From assembly GCF_030362855.1 (NCBI RefSeq), contig NZ_JAUCBP010000007.1:682675-746674 (forward strand): 64,000 nucleotides of DNA. The letters are read 5' to 3'. Under the pieces are notes generated by a model that made no database searches, had not been told where the DNA came from, and worked only from the letters and a program-made list of their open reading frames with translations. The position numbers and the translations under genes were made by a program. The stretch comes from Neoalteromonas arenosi. Its GTDB lineage: Bacteria; Pseudomonadota; Gammaproteobacteria; Enterobacterales; Alteromonadaceae. Shown one piece after another: positions 1 through 8,534 of the stretch (position 1 is its first letter; each line of letters begins with the position of its first letter).

Positions 1-57
1 TTTATTCAGCAAAAGGTTAAACTCTCAAAGTCGTAATCATAATGAGTCGTATATCTC

Positions 58-624
58 GTGTGGACAATTCCTAACATCGTCACCATGTTTCGCGTCATTT
101 TAATTCCGGTGTTTGTAATTGTTTATTTTCTTGATTGGGAATATGCACAGTACACTGGCGCGTTTATTTTTTGGCTTGCAGCAATCACCGATTGGTTTGA
201 CGGCTATCTCGCACGTAAACTCCAGCAATCAACGCCGTTCGGGGCGTTTCTTGATCCCGTAGCAGATAAGCTAATTGTTGGTGCGGCGTTACTAATGATC
301 ACTCACACCTATGATAGTGTATACATTACAATCCCCGCGATTGTATTGATGATGCGCGAGATCTATATTTCCGCTCTGCGAGAGTGGATGGGCCAAAATG
401 GCTTAAGCGATGTGGTCAAGGTTAATTTTACTGGTAAGGCTAAAACCATGGCGCAAATGCTAGCCTTAATTGGCCTATTATCTGGATTGGAATATTTCAT
501 GGGCTTTAGGATCTACTGGGTGAGTCTTGGTTATATTCTGCTTTATTTTGCTGCGGCATTGTCTATTTGGTCGATGGTTACATACACATTAGCAGCTTGG
601 AAACATCTAAAAGCCGCTCAGTAA
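58..624 (+). CDS. pgsA: CDP-diacylglycerol-glycerol-3-phosphate 3-phosphatidyltransferase
   Basis: Integral inner-membrane enzyme that makes phosphatidylglycerol phosphate from CDP-diacylglycerol and glycerol-3-phosphate, the committed step to phosphatidylglycerol and cardiolipin. The CDP-alcohol phosphotransferase signature is complete: D45, D48-G49, A52-R53, G62, D66 and D70. The 188-residue length and several hydrophobic segments fit the family. The start is a GTG at 58, giving the family-typical N-terminus MWTIPNIVT; only a weak ribosome site precedes it. The downstream tRNA-Gly, tRNA-Cys and tRNA-Leu genes repeat the enterobacterial pgsA-glyW-cysT-leuZ order, which supports the call. Confidence 0.95.
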   Translation: MWTIPNIVTMFRVILIPVFVIVYFLDWEYAQYTGAFIFWLAAITDWFDGYLARKLQQSTPFGAFLDPVADKLIVGAALLMITHTYDSVYITIPAIVLMMREIYISALREWMGQNGLSDVVKVNFTGKAKTMAQMLALIGLLSGLEYFMGFRIYWVSLGYILLYFAAALSIWSMVTYTLAAWKHLKAAQ

Positions 625-689
625 TTGCGCAAAATATCGACGTTCGAACAAAAGTCGCTTAAAAACACAGCAAACGGACATTTTAGTAG

Positions 690-717
690 TTGACAGCAAT
701 GACTTTGTCGGTAGAAT
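690..717 (+). promoter_or_regulatory. sigma70-type promoter of the tRNA operon
   Basis: A perfect -35 box TTGACA (690-695) is followed after 16 bp by TAGAAT (712-717). This places the transcription start near 724, about ten bases before tRNA-Gly. Read directly from the sequence; no other promoter of comparable quality lies between pgsA and the tRNAs. Confidence 0.75.
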
Positions 718-734
718 TCGTGCCCACGTTGCAA

Positions 735-810
<76 letters not shown>

Positions 811-854
811 ATTTAACAGTTGGCTTTCTGCAACGTTAGTCCACCTTTAGGTAT

Positions 855-928
855 GGCGGAATGGCAGAATGGCTATGCAGCGGATTGCAAATCCGTGGAT
901 CTCGGTTCGACTCCGGGTTCCGCCTCCA
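855..928 (+). tRNA. tRNA-Cys (anticodon GCA)
   Basis: A 74-nt cloverleaf with acceptor GGCGGAA/TTCCGCC, anticodon GCA within GGATT-GCA-AATCC, GGTTCGACTCC T-arm and encoded CCA. Second gene of the operon, matching the position of cysT in enterobacteria. Confidence 0.96.
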
Positions 929-963
929 TACATAAAGGGCAGTTCATACTGCAACCATCCTTA

Positions 964-1050
964 GCCCGGGTGGTGAAATTGGTAGACACAAGGGATTTAA
1001 AATCCCTCGCTGGTAACAGCGTGCCGGTTCAAGTCCGGCCCCGGGCACCA
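964..1050 (+). tRNA. tRNA-Leu (anticodon TAA)
   Basis: An 87-nt class II tRNA with long variable arm, acceptor GCCCGGG/CCCGGGC, anticodon TAA within GGGATT-TAA-AATCCC, GGTTCAAGTCC T-arm and encoded CCA. Third gene of the operon, matching leuZ. Only 13 bp separate it from the 3' end of the convergent pilin gene, and no intrinsic terminator is visible in that gap. Confidence 0.96.
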
Positions 1051-1063
1051 TTACTCCTAAAGA

Positions 1064-1435
1064 TTACCAGCAAGCGGCAGGGGTTCTGTCCATATTCTGA
1101 TTTATGTTTAACACCGTGCAGCCAGCATCGTTTAATTGATCGCCGCGAGCTGTTGCTGTAATTGTGTAGGTTGTGGCTGTAACGTTATTAACTGCGAAGG
1201 TGTAAAAATCATTCGCCGGCAAGGTTAAATTGCCAACGGCGGCATAGGTAACATTTTCTAACCGGAAGTTCTCTTGCTGTATTTGTAGATGCAGTAACTG
1301 TTTTTGCACGTTATCACGGCGTGATTCCATAACCTGATTGTTATAGGATGGGATAGCAATTGCTGCGATAATACCGATGATTGCCACAACAATCATAAGC
1401 TCAATCAATGTGAAACCATCTATTTTTCTGCGCAT
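1064..1435 (-). CDS. type IV pilin, PilE/ComP-like
   Basis: Prepilin of 123 residues. A short basic leader MRRKIDG is followed by the type III prepilin cleavage motif [21 protein letters not shown], with Glu5 of the mature protein present. The C-terminal half has the Cys pair (AGC...AACW) typical of a small PilE disulfide loop. I chose the ATG at 1435 because AAGGAG lies at the right distance before it and the leader then has normal length; an upstream in-frame start would add 20 residues. It stands alone on the minus strand, back to back with the minor-pilin operon that begins at 1556. It may be a minor pilin rather than the major subunit. Confidence 0.85.
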   Translation of the reverse strand: MRRKIDGFTLIELMIVVAIIGIIAAIAIPSYNNQVMESRRDNVQKQLLHLQIQQENFRLENVTYAAVGNLTLPANDFYTFAVNNVTATTYTITATARGDQLNDAGCTVLNINQNMDRTPAACW

Positions 1436-1555
1436 GAATCTTATCTCCTTCCATACCATTTGTGCATTTAAATACTGATAACTGTAAAAATTCAACTAGA
1501 CTTTGGATGTCTAGGATTAGTATAGAACTAAGTACAATAATTATAGGTATCGATT

Positions 1556-2083
1556 TTGCGTGGTATGTACAACTCTAAAGGTTTAACGTTACTCGAGCTA
1601 GTACTCGTAGTGGCGATTATTGCTCTAGTTGTCACACTCGGTGCGCCTTCCATAATCAATGCACAGCGGGTTATGGCACATAAAGGGGCAGTCGAATCCA
1701 GCTATTTTATCCTCCAGTCTGCACGCTCTCAGGCGATAAGCATTAATAATGATGTGACCGTTCAATTTAACGCCGCTGCCCCTTGGTGTATCGGCGTAAG
1801 TGACGCTGGTAATTGTGATTGCGCAGTGGCCAATAGTTGTGTGGTAAACGGTGTAGAGCGCGTTCTATCGGGTGAGGATTTCAATAACATTGTGCTGCAA
1901 GAGATTAATTTTGGCGGTAATGCATTTACTATCTACGACGGTCAGCGCGGCATGGCTGTAAATAACAGCGGTTCATTTGTACTAAGTGACGGAGCGGCCG
2001 AAGCTCGCCTAACGTTAAGTGAAATAGGTCGGCTAACGGTTTGCATGGAAGCCGGCGATTTAGGAGCCTATCCAGCATGCTGA
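1556..2083 (+). CDS. minor pseudopilin, FimT/GspH-like
   Basis: Prepilin of about 175 residues with leader ending in G and the mature start LTLLELVLVVAIIALVVTLG, followed by the GspH/FimT-type globular region (residues about 40-170) with a short Cys-rich stretch near residues 82-94. Expected to sit in the minor-pilin tip complex that primes type IV pilus assembly. The start is either TTG at 1556, with AGG about eight bases upstream, or ATG at 1565, which lacks an obvious ribosome site. First gene of a four-gene prepilin operon; its stop overlaps the start of the pilW-like gene. Confidence 0.8.
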   Translation: MRGMYNSKGLTLLELVLVVAIIALVVTLGAPSIINAQRVMAHKGAVESSYFILQSARSQAISINNDVTVQFNAAAPWCIGVSDAGNCDCAVANSCVVNGVERVLSGEDFNNIVLQEINFGGNAFTIYDGQRGMAVNNSGSFVLSDGAAEARLTLSEIGRLTVCMEAGDLGAYPAC

Positions 2084-2712
2084 TTAAGTCACCGAAAACC
2101 CAACGCGGCGCGACCTTATTAGAGTTGTTATTATCTTTGGCGCTAGGCGTTACTGCGATCACGGCTTTAGCCGGACTTGTTGGCTATGGTATGGGGGTTA
2201 ATGCGAATCTGTTGTCCAGTTCACGCGTTAACGAAGAACTGGGGAATTTAATGTTAATGATCCAGCGTGATGTGCGTCGCGCCGGATATAGTGGTAATAC
2301 GTTAGCGATGGTTGGCGATCCCGCAGCAAACCCTTCACCATTCGCCAATAGCATTGCGATTGGCGCCTACCCCGGAGAGGCCGCAAACTCGTGTATTTTG
2401 TTCAGTTACGACAATGATAATAATGGCGTGCTGGATGCTGTTGCAGGTAATAACGAAAACTTCGGATACAGGCTGCGTGACGGACAGGTAGAAATGCGGG
2501 TAAATAGCTTATTGTGTGTTGATGACGGATGGTTGGTTCTATCCGACCCTGACACAATTAATGTGACCGGGTTGACTTTTGTGCTCAATCAAATTGTCGA
2601 AAATAATGTCACGTCGAATGAAATCACACTTACGCTACAAGGTGAATTAGCTACTAATAACGCCATTAGTCGTCGCTTCGACTCCAGTTTTGTGGTGCGC
2701 AATTATGATTAG
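2077..2712 (+). CDS. minor pilin, PilW-like
   Basis: Prepilin of 211 residues with leader ending KTQRG and mature start ATLLELLLSLALGVTAITALAG. The motif MLMIQRDVRRAGYSG about 50 residues later is characteristic of PilW proteins. The ATG at 2077 overlaps the stop of the preceding fimT-like gene and is preceded by TAGGAG, so I prefer it to the upstream in-frame TTG at 2041. Predicted to act with the FimT, PilX and PilV proteins in initiating pilus assembly. Its stop overlaps the next start. Confidence 0.83.
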   Translation: MLIKSPKTQRGATLLELLLSLALGVTAITALAGLVGYGMGVNANLLSSSRVNEELGNLMLMIQRDVRRAGYSGNTLAMVGDPAANPSPFANSIAIGAYPGEAANSCILFSYDNDNNGVLDAVAGNNENFGYRLRDGQVEMRVNSLLCVDDGWLVLSDPDTINVTGLTFVLNQIVENNVTSNEITLTLQGELATNNAISRRFDSSFVVRNYD

Positions 2713-3835
2713 ACGCAACGTTAAAAGTATTTCGAAAAAGCAACAAGGCGCTATCATGCTAGCGGCCTCTACCTTGCTGTTGGTGCTTATAACGATAGGC
2801 ACCTTATACACTGGCCAGCTTAAATCAGTAGAACACAAAATTGTGTTAAATACTCAAAATTACAAGCAAGCGTTCGCTGCAGCAGAGGCTGGAGCCATGA
2901 AAGCTTTGGGCAGGTTGCATGATGAGCCGCGCTGGAACGGTGCGGTATTCAATGAGGTGTTGGCTAATCAGAGTCAATATTCGGTACAGGGGAATCGTCA
3001 GGCGGTGGTGCGTAACACAGCCACCGTGGACGTTGTAACAATAACATCGGTCGGAACGTCTGCCGATGGACTCGCCACAGTAACCATAACTGAACAGGCA
3101 TTACAATATTCTGTTTTGGCAAACCCGCCGGATGTACCTCTAATCGTCGCTGGCGGCCTGGATGTCAGTGGAAACTTCGAGGTGGCCGCAAACCCCAATG
3201 GCGGCGGGCAGGGCGTACCATTGTCAATCTGGACTGATTTAAACGTGGATTTGAATAACGGTAGCGGTACTACCTGTGGGTTACAAGAATTTGAAGATGG
3301 TAATTGTAGCTCCTCGCCTTATTCTGAAAAAGGCTTTAAGGATCTCGATATCCTCGATAACGACCCCAATTTTCCTGACGACATGATGGAATACCTGTTT
3401 AATGTACCCGACGATGAATGGGCAACATTGCGCAGTGATGCGGATATGATCATCAACGATTGCAATCTACTTAACGCGGCGTCCGAGGGACTTATATGGA
3501 TGGATGGGCCTTGTACGCTTAATGCGGGAACGATCGTAGGCTCTGTCGCTGACCCAGTTATTTTGATTGTTACTGATGGCGACATCACTATGAACGGTGG
3601 TGCTGAAATCAACGGTATGGTGTTTTCATTCAGAAAGCCCGGCGTTGTTGCAGATTTTGAAATCAACATGATTGGTGGTGCATTAGTAAATGGGGTAGTT
3701 GCATCAAATCACCCCGTCGGTCATTCAAACGGTACGTACAATTCAGTGTATGACGCCGATGTTTTAGCCCAACTCGAACTCAACGACACGTTTCAACGTG
3801 TAGCTCGTATTCCCGGCAGTTGGCGCGATTTTTAG
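2705..3835 (+). CDS. PilX-like minor pilin with C-terminal beta-repeat domain
   Basis: Protein of 376 residues. The N-terminus (KKQQGAIMLAASTLLLVLITIG) fits the PilX N-terminal helix, followed by an Ala/Glu-rich amphipathic stretch (AFAAAEAGAMKALGRL). It lacks the Glu5 of ordinary pilins, as GspK/PilX-like proteins do. The C-terminal part (about residues 135-340) has a bactofilin-like run of short hydrophobic repeats (GGLDVSGNFEV, DGDITMNGGAEINGMVFSF), suggesting a right-handed beta-helix. The ATG at 2705 lies inside the last codons of the pilW-like gene, so translation is probably coupled. It is longer than the roughly 200 residues usual for PilX. Confidence 0.75.
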   Translation: MIRRNVKSISKKQQGAIMLAASTLLLVLITIGTLYTGQLKSVEHKIVLNTQNYKQAFAAAEAGAMKALGRLHDEPRWNGAVFNEVLANQSQYSVQGNRQAVVRNTATVDVVTITSVGTSADGLATVTITEQALQYSVLANPPDVPLIVAGGLDVSGNFEVAANPNGGGQGVPLSIWTDLNVDLNNGSGTTCGLQEFEDGNCSSSPYSEKGFKDLDILDNDPNFPDDMMEYLFNVPDDEWATLRSDADMIINDCNLLNAASEGLIWMDGPCTLNAGTIVGSVADPVILIVTDGDITMNGGAEINGMVFSFRKPGVVADFEINMIGGALVNGVVASNHPVGHSNGTYNSVYDADVLAQLELNDTFQRVARIPGSWRDF

Positions 3836-3845
3836 AGAGGTAAGT

Positions 3846-5903
3846 ATGAGAGGTTTTGCCTTAGTAGAAGTAATTGTTGTTGCACTGATTGTTATGATCG
3901 GGGTGACGGGTTATGTAACCTTGCAAAGCGAGTATGTTCGCTCGGACTCAAGCATGAATTTGCGTACGGTAGCAATGGAGCTTGCCCAGGAAAAATTGGA
4001 TGACCTACGTCAGTTTGAAGAATTACAAACCACAGCTGGTGCCATCGCGTTTAATGATATCGCTGATAATCAAGGTGGAGCCATTGCTGCAGGTCCCACT
4101 AACATTGCGATTAAGACTGCCGCAGGTCAGACGCACACCTTTGTTCGCTCTTGGCAAGTGGTCGATCAGTACTTCGTCGACACCAACGCCGATGGAACGG
4201 CCGATACGTGGTTAAATGCGGGCAATATAGGCCTACCTTTAGTTCTACCTAATTACCCAACTCAAAAAGCGGTTACTGTCAGTGTTTCTTATGTGGGGGC
4301 CGATGGCGATGCTAAAGTTGTTTCAGTCGACGGTAATATTGCGCCTATTCCTGTAGGCAGAAGTTTTCAAGCCAACACTGAAACTGATAATGCTAAGCGT
4401 CAGCCGCAAGTTTCTTATACACCGGGTGCAGCGCCCGACGTAATTGCTTATGACTTGGGCAATAACGAAAAAATTGAAACGAGTAAACCAGTGCCAGATA
4501 TCGACAATCAGGGCGAGAACAACGTCGTTCAATTTGAAACAATTCGTTATCTGGAGTTACTCAATCAAACCGATAAGTTGGAACAGGAAGAGTTTCTTAC
4601 AGTCAATTGTACGTGTGCATTAGCAGGCAATGGTAAGGGGTATACCGCCGCTATGACGGTACTGCAAAACGGTGAGCTTGTCGTGCAACAGGGTGAGGAA
4701 GTCACTAAGATGACAGGTGTACCTGCTAATAATCAACAACCGGCTCTTTGTACCCAATGCTGTCGCGATCATCACGATACCGCCACAACCATCGCGAACG
4801 AAAACTACTATCGCAGCGAAAATGGTGGCCCGCATAAGCACTATTTTAGAGATAACAGCGGTAATTACTCACTTGCCAGTGGTATTGGTGATAAGTACCA
4901 CGAAGCGTGTCGATTTAAACGCGTAAACGGTTTCTTTACTTTATATCCCGATTGGCAGCTTATTGATATCGTCGAATTTGATGACAGCTTTTTGTTTACC
5001 GGTAGTAATTTGACCGCCTATACCAATTATTCTGAAAACGTCATTGAAAGCGAAATTACAGGTTCAGCAAGACCTGCAAAATTAGCGGGGCGTGATCTTA
5101 CAGTTCTACCAGGTGGATACCAGCTGATCTCTCGTGGTATCTATCTCGACCGCATGACGTCGGCGCATAAAGCCACAGTAAAAGCGATGATTACCGCGGG
5201 CGATCCAGACTGGATCGCGTTCACACCGTTTTACGATATTAATCTAACACTGTTATCAGATTGGTATACTACCACTCCCATCGTAGCGACGGTAACACAA
5301 GAAGATATCGAGACCATTGTTGACCCGGTCAATGATTTTTATGGCACTTACAGCCGAGGCCGGCTTGAAGCACTAACCGATGGTGTCACTAAAGTGGCTG
5401 TACAAGGGTATGCCTACAATTCCAGTATCACGGGCACGGGCCCAATTTCACCCAGTGAAAAAGCAGGAATACGAATAGATGATTCTATTACGGTGACCGT
5501 TGATAGCAAGGCGGGGACCGAAAAGTTCTATGGTCTGGTTGTAGATATCAACTGTATCATCACTTTCAATGGCGTACCTGAAAGCTGTGAAACGAATAAC
5601 ACGAAAAAGGCAAGCTATGTGGATCTAACTGCACTGGTAATAGAGCCGAATCCAAACAATTTCACTTGTACAGTGGATGTCCCTAAAGGTAAGTCAACGC
5701 CGTTCATGAACTGTGAAAACGTTTCAGAAAACTATAACGGATATATTGATTTCACATTTGCAAAAGCGGGCTATACCACTGTGATGAAGATACGTCTGCC
5801 TGATGGCAGCGTTGTGACCACGAATAGGCTTGATTTGAGCAAACGCTTAACAGCAACGTCTAATCGTGAGTTTGCATTGATTATTGAGTTAGTACCAAAT
5901 TAA
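3846..5903 (+). CDS. very large PilV-like prepilin with Cys/His-rich C-terminal region
   Basis: Protein of 685 residues that begins MRG/FALVEVIVVALIVMIGVTGY, a prepilin signal in the PilV style (VEV in place of IEL), followed by the PilV-like region MELAQEKLDDLRQFE. Ordinary PilV proteins have about 150-200 residues, so some 500 extra residues are appended. A dense metal-ligand-like cluster lies in the middle: C255, C257, C302, C305, C306, H309, H310, H330, H332, H352 and C355. The rest looks beta-rich and is acidic, with further Cys pairs near the C-terminus. It is the last gene of the operon and is preceded by GAGAGGTAAG. No PilY1 gene is present, so this protein could serve as the exposed tip or adhesin; that is inference. 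Confidence 0.7.
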   Translation: MRGFALVEVIVVALIVMIGVTGYVTLQSEYVRSDSSMNLRTVAMELAQEKLDDLRQFEELQTTAGAIAFNDIADNQGGAIAAGPTNIAIKTAAGQTHTFVRSWQVVDQYFVDTNADGTADTWLNAGNIGLPLVLPNYPTQKAVTVSVSYVGADGDAKVVSVDGNIAPIPVGRSFQANTETDNAKRQPQVSYTPGAAPDVIAYDLGNNEKIETSKPVPDIDNQGENNVVQFETIRYLELLNQTDKLEQEEFLTVNCTCALAGNGKGYTAAMTVLQNGELVVQQGEEVTKMTGVPANNQQPALCTQCCRDHHDTATTIANENYYRSENGGPHKHYFRDNSGNYSLASGIGDKYHEACRFKRVNGFFTLYPDWQLIDIVEFDDSFLFTGSNLTAYTNYSENVIESEITGSARPAKLAGRDLTVLPGGYQLISRGIYLDRMTSAHKATVKAMITAGDPDWIAFTPFYDINLTLLSDWYTTTPIVATVTQEDIETIVDPVNDFYGTYSRGRLEALTDGVTKVAVQGYAYNSSITGTGPISPSEKAGIRIDDSITVTVDSKAGTEKFYGLVVDINCIITFNGVPESCETNNTKKASYVDLTALVIEPNPNNFTCTVDVPKGKSTPFMNCENVSENYNGYIDFTFAKAGYTTVMKIRLPDGSVVTTNRLDLSKRLTATSNREFALIIELVPN

Positions 5904-5976
5904 GGAATATGCTTATAACCAATTGACGAATTCGTTTGCTTTGCTATTATTACGGCGTCGTTGAGAGGAGAGAGCG

Positions 5977-6180
5977 ATGGATGCGAGAGATGCGCGGATT
6001 GCGCAGCTAGAAAAAGAATGTAGCAATTTGGTCGACAGCCTTACTACGATCCGCATGAAGGAGTGCGTGAAGGATCAAACGTGGGCGCAGTCCGAGCAAG
6101 GTGAAATTCTGAAGCGTGCCATTCGACACGCACGAGAGACCCTTGGTGATGACTTTATGTTATCAGAGCCAGAGCGCTAA
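5977..6180 (+). CDS. small charged coiled-coil-like protein, function unknown
   Basis: Protein of 67 residues with a good ribosome site (GAGAGGAGAG) before the ATG at 5977 and a strong intrinsic terminator directly after the stop, so it is very probably a real single-gene transcript. It is highly charged, opens with a short heptad-like segment (ARIAQLEKECSNLVDSL) and contains two Cys (residues 15 and 30). The N-terminal part recalls SlyX-type small coiled coils, but the rest does not, and I do not assign a family. There is no membrane segment or signal peptide. Confidence 0.7.
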   Translation: MDARDARIAQLEKECSNLVDSLTTIRMKECVKDQTWAQSEQGEILKRAIRHARETLGDDFMLSEPER

Positions 6181-6186
6181 GTTTCA

Positions 6187-6212
6187 AAAAGCCCGCATTA
6201 GCGGGTTTTTTT
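6187..6212 (+). terminator. intrinsic terminator of the small-protein gene
   Basis: A run of A, then GCCCGC, loop ATTA, GCGGGT and seven T. The stem is GC-rich and the T-run immediate; the matching A-run could make it work in both directions. It lies a few bases after the stop at 6180. Confidence 0.85.
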
Positions 6213-6265
6213 ATACCTCGATTGACATTACTCTAGGTGAAAACTGCCAATTTTAATGAGTTAAT

Positions 6266-7108
6266 ATGCAAAACGGCGTTCCTATCTTCGTTTCCGCACA
6301 GTGGTTAAAACACAACCTTAATGATGTAACGCTGCTTTACACCAGGCTTGCAGATATAAAAACCGGCATTGTGGAATCAATGGAGCACAAAATTATTCCC
6401 ACTGCACGTTTGTTTGACTTTGAAGCTGACTTTGCTGCTACGGAAAGCGTTCTACCCCATACCTTACCCGATGAAGAGCGGTTTACTCAACGTGCCCAAC
6501 AATTGGGAATAAATACAAACGATCACGTTGTTGTGTATGATTCAACGGGACTCTATGCTGCCCCGCGCGTATGGTGGATGTTTAAAGTCATGGGGTTTAA
6601 CCGTGTCAGTGTGCTAAGTGGTGGGTTACCCGAATGGTTGGCGACCGGCGAAAACGTCGGGTCTACAGTATATTCACCCCAACGTAGAGGGGACTTTAAC
6701 GCAGTGTTTCACCCTGAGTTTTACATTGATACCGAATCGCTGATAAGTGGCTTAGAAAAAAAGCAATTGCATGTCGTCGATGCGCGCGCAAAAGAACGGT
6801 TTCATGGCCAAGTTCCAGAGCCAAGACCTCATTTACGCGCAGGGCATATACCGAGTGCCCATAATTTACCATTCACGACGCTTGTTGATGAATGGGGGCG
6901 AATCAAGTCACCCGATGAAATCAAGCAAATGTTTGACGCACTACAATTAGCACCCAATCAACCAATGGTATTTTCCTGTGGCTCGGGCGTTACTGCATGC
7001 ATTCTTGCCATAGCTGCTGAGTCTATTGGCATTCACGATTGGCGGGTTTATGATGGTTCTTGGTCAGAATGGGGTGCCAATTGTGCATTACCGGTAGCGT
7101 TTGATTAG
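6266..7108 (+). CDS. sseA: 3-mercaptopyruvate/thiosulfate sulfurtransferase (two rhodanese domains)
   Basis: Cytosolic sulfurtransferase of 280 residues with an inactive N-terminal rhodanese domain (about 8-125) and a catalytic C-terminal rhodanese domain (about 150-275). The catalytic loop is CGSGVT (in FSCGSGVTACIL), the six-residue form typical of mercaptopyruvate sulfurtransferases rather than thiosulfate rhodaneses. The motif ARAKERFHGQVPEPR and RAGHIPSAHNLPF complete the family pattern. Followed after eight bases by the sirtuin gene, so the two are probably co-transcribed. Confidence 0.9.
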   Translation: MQNGVPIFVSAQWLKHNLNDVTLLYTRLADIKTGIVESMEHKIIPTARLFDFEADFAATESVLPHTLPDEERFTQRAQQLGINTNDHVVVYDSTGLYAAPRVWWMFKVMGFNRVSVLSGGLPEWLATGENVGSTVYSPQRRGDFNAVFHPEFYIDTESLISGLEKKQLHVVDARAKERFHGQVPEPRPHLRAGHIPSAHNLPFTTLVDEWGRIKSPDEIKQMFDALQLAPNQPMVFSCGSGVTACILAIAAESIGIHDWRVYDGSWSEWGANCALPVAFD

Positions 7109-7116
7109 GATAAATT

Positions 7117-7812
7117 ATGCCAAACATTGTTATTTTAACTGGCGCGGGCATATCCGCCGAGTCCGGTCTTAAAACGTTTCGAGATAATGACGGCCTTTGG
7201 GAAAATCATCGTTTAGAAGACGTCGCGACACCTGAGGCATTTGCACGCGATCCCGCTTTGGTTTATCGCTTTTACAACCAACGTCGCGTTCAACTTTTAA
7301 ATCAAGATGTTCGGCCAAACGCGGCCCATATTGCAATCGCAAAATTGCAGCAGAGGATTGGCAATAAACTCACATTAGTTACCCAAAATGTCGATAATTT
7401 ACATGAGTTGGCGGGCACTGAAGATGTAGTCCATATGCACGGTGAGTTACTCTCTGCGCGCTGTCTTAAGTCTGGTAAACGATTTGTTACTCACGATAGC
7501 TTTGATAGCAATGCTCGCTGCGAGTGTTGCGAGGAGCCTGCTGGTATACGTCCAGATATCGTATGGTTTGGTGAGCAACCCATGTATATGGATTATATCT
7601 ATAACAAACTAGCAACTGCGGACTGGTTTCTCGCAATTGGCACCTCCGGCAATGTATATCCCGCGGCAGGCTTTGTTGAAGTCGCTAAGATGGCTGGCGC
7701 AAAAACGGCTGAATTAAATCTTGACCCAGGTGCAAATGACTATATGTTTGACTACCAACAACAAGGGCTAGCTACTGCCGTGGTCCCCAAATTTCTCTCA
7801 CAATTTAAATGA
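7117..7812 (+). CDS. cobB: NAD-dependent protein deacylase, class III sirtuin
   Basis: Protein of 231 residues. NAD-binding motif GAGISAESGLKTFRD near the N-terminus, catalytic segment TQNVDNLHELAG with the active His in VHMHGE, and the Zn-binding Cys arranged as one single Cys (ARCLKSGK) and a CECC cluster, as in enterobacterial CobB. The YRFYNQRR motif carries the Tyr and Arg that mark class III sirtuins acting on succinyl and malonyl lysine. It lacks the N-terminal extension of long CobB. Its stop overlaps the start of the LysE-type gene. Confidence 0.92.
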   Translation: MPNIVILTGAGISAESGLKTFRDNDGLWENHRLEDVATPEAFARDPALVYRFYNQRRVQLLNQDVRPNAAHIAIAKLQQRIGNKLTLVTQNVDNLHELAGTEDVVHMHGELLSARCLKSGKRFVTHDSFDSNARCECCEEPAGIRPDIVWFGEQPMYMDYIYNKLATADWFLAIGTSGNVYPAAGFVEVAKMAGAKTAELNLDPGANDYMFDYQQQGLATAVVPKFLSQFK

Positions 7813-8483
7813 GCATGTCCATGAGTGAAGTATTTGCATCTTACTGGGTGGAATTTCTAACCATTGCTGCAGTTCATTTTGTCGCGGTAATTAGTCCCGG
7901 ACCTGATTTTGCGATAGTCGTAAAGAACAGCGTAAGGTATGGTCGAACTATTGCCTATGCAACGAGTATTGGAATAGGGGTTGGTATCTTATTACACGTT
8001 GCCTACTCACTGCTGGGGATAAGCCTACTGATCAAGACAACACCGTGGCTATACACCCTATTCAGTTATGTCGCTGGTGCCTATTTGCTCTTTTTGGCAT
8101 GGGGAGCTATACGAGCGCAGCCACCACAGGACGGTCATGGCGAGGGAATAACTGCTGTCAATCAAGGTGGCAAGGCTTCGATTAGCTGGATCCGTGCATT
8201 TTGGATTGGCTTCTTAACGAATGGCTTAAATCCAAAAGCGACTTTGTTTTTTATGTCGGTGTTTACAGCTGTAATAAGTATTGAAACCCCGCTATCCGTG
8301 CAAATTGGCTATGGTATTTACTTGGCGTTTGCAACCGGTCTTTGGTTCTGCACTCTGTCTTATTTGCTAGGCACAAGTCGTGTAGTAGCCTTTGTTGGTG
8401 ACAAAGGCTACATACTCGACAGAATGATGGGGGTTATGTTGGTGCTACTAGCGCTTAACCTAATCGTTCTTCACCCGCTGTGA
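7809..8483 (+). CDS. LysE/RhtB-family amino-acid exporter
   Basis: Inner-membrane protein of 224 residues with the LysE/RhtB pattern: an early motif VISPGPDFAIVVKNSVRYGR, five to six hydrophobic segments, and the internal NPKATLFFMSVF motif. Members export homoserine, threonine, leucine or related small amino acids by proton exchange; the substrate cannot be read here. The first ATG at 7809 overlaps the stop of the sirtuin gene; ATGs at 7815 and 7821 are alternatives. Confidence 0.85.
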   Translation: MSMSMSEVFASYWVEFLTIAAVHFVAVISPGPDFAIVVKNSVRYGRTIAYATSIGIGVGILLHVAYSLLGISLLIKTTPWLYTLFSYVAGAYLLFLAWGAIRAQPPQDGHGEGITAVNQGGKASISWIRAFWIGFLTNGLNPKATLFFMSVFTAVISIETPLSVQIGYGIYLAFATGLWFCTLSYLLGTSRVVAFVGDKGYILDRMMGVMLVLLALNLIVLHPL

Positions 8484-8534
8484 CCGAAACTAACATCTTG
8501 GTATAATGCCTGAAACTGTATTAATAAACCTGAC

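Noticed and set aside
820-1161. 113-codon plus-strand open frame across the tRNA-Cys and tRNA-Leu genes
   Set aside because: It is made of tRNA sequence and the antisense of the pilin 3' end; no ribosome site.
2041-2076. Upstream TTG start for the pilW-like gene
   Set aside because: The ATG at 2077 has a ribosome site, overlaps the previous stop and gives a normal prepilin leader.
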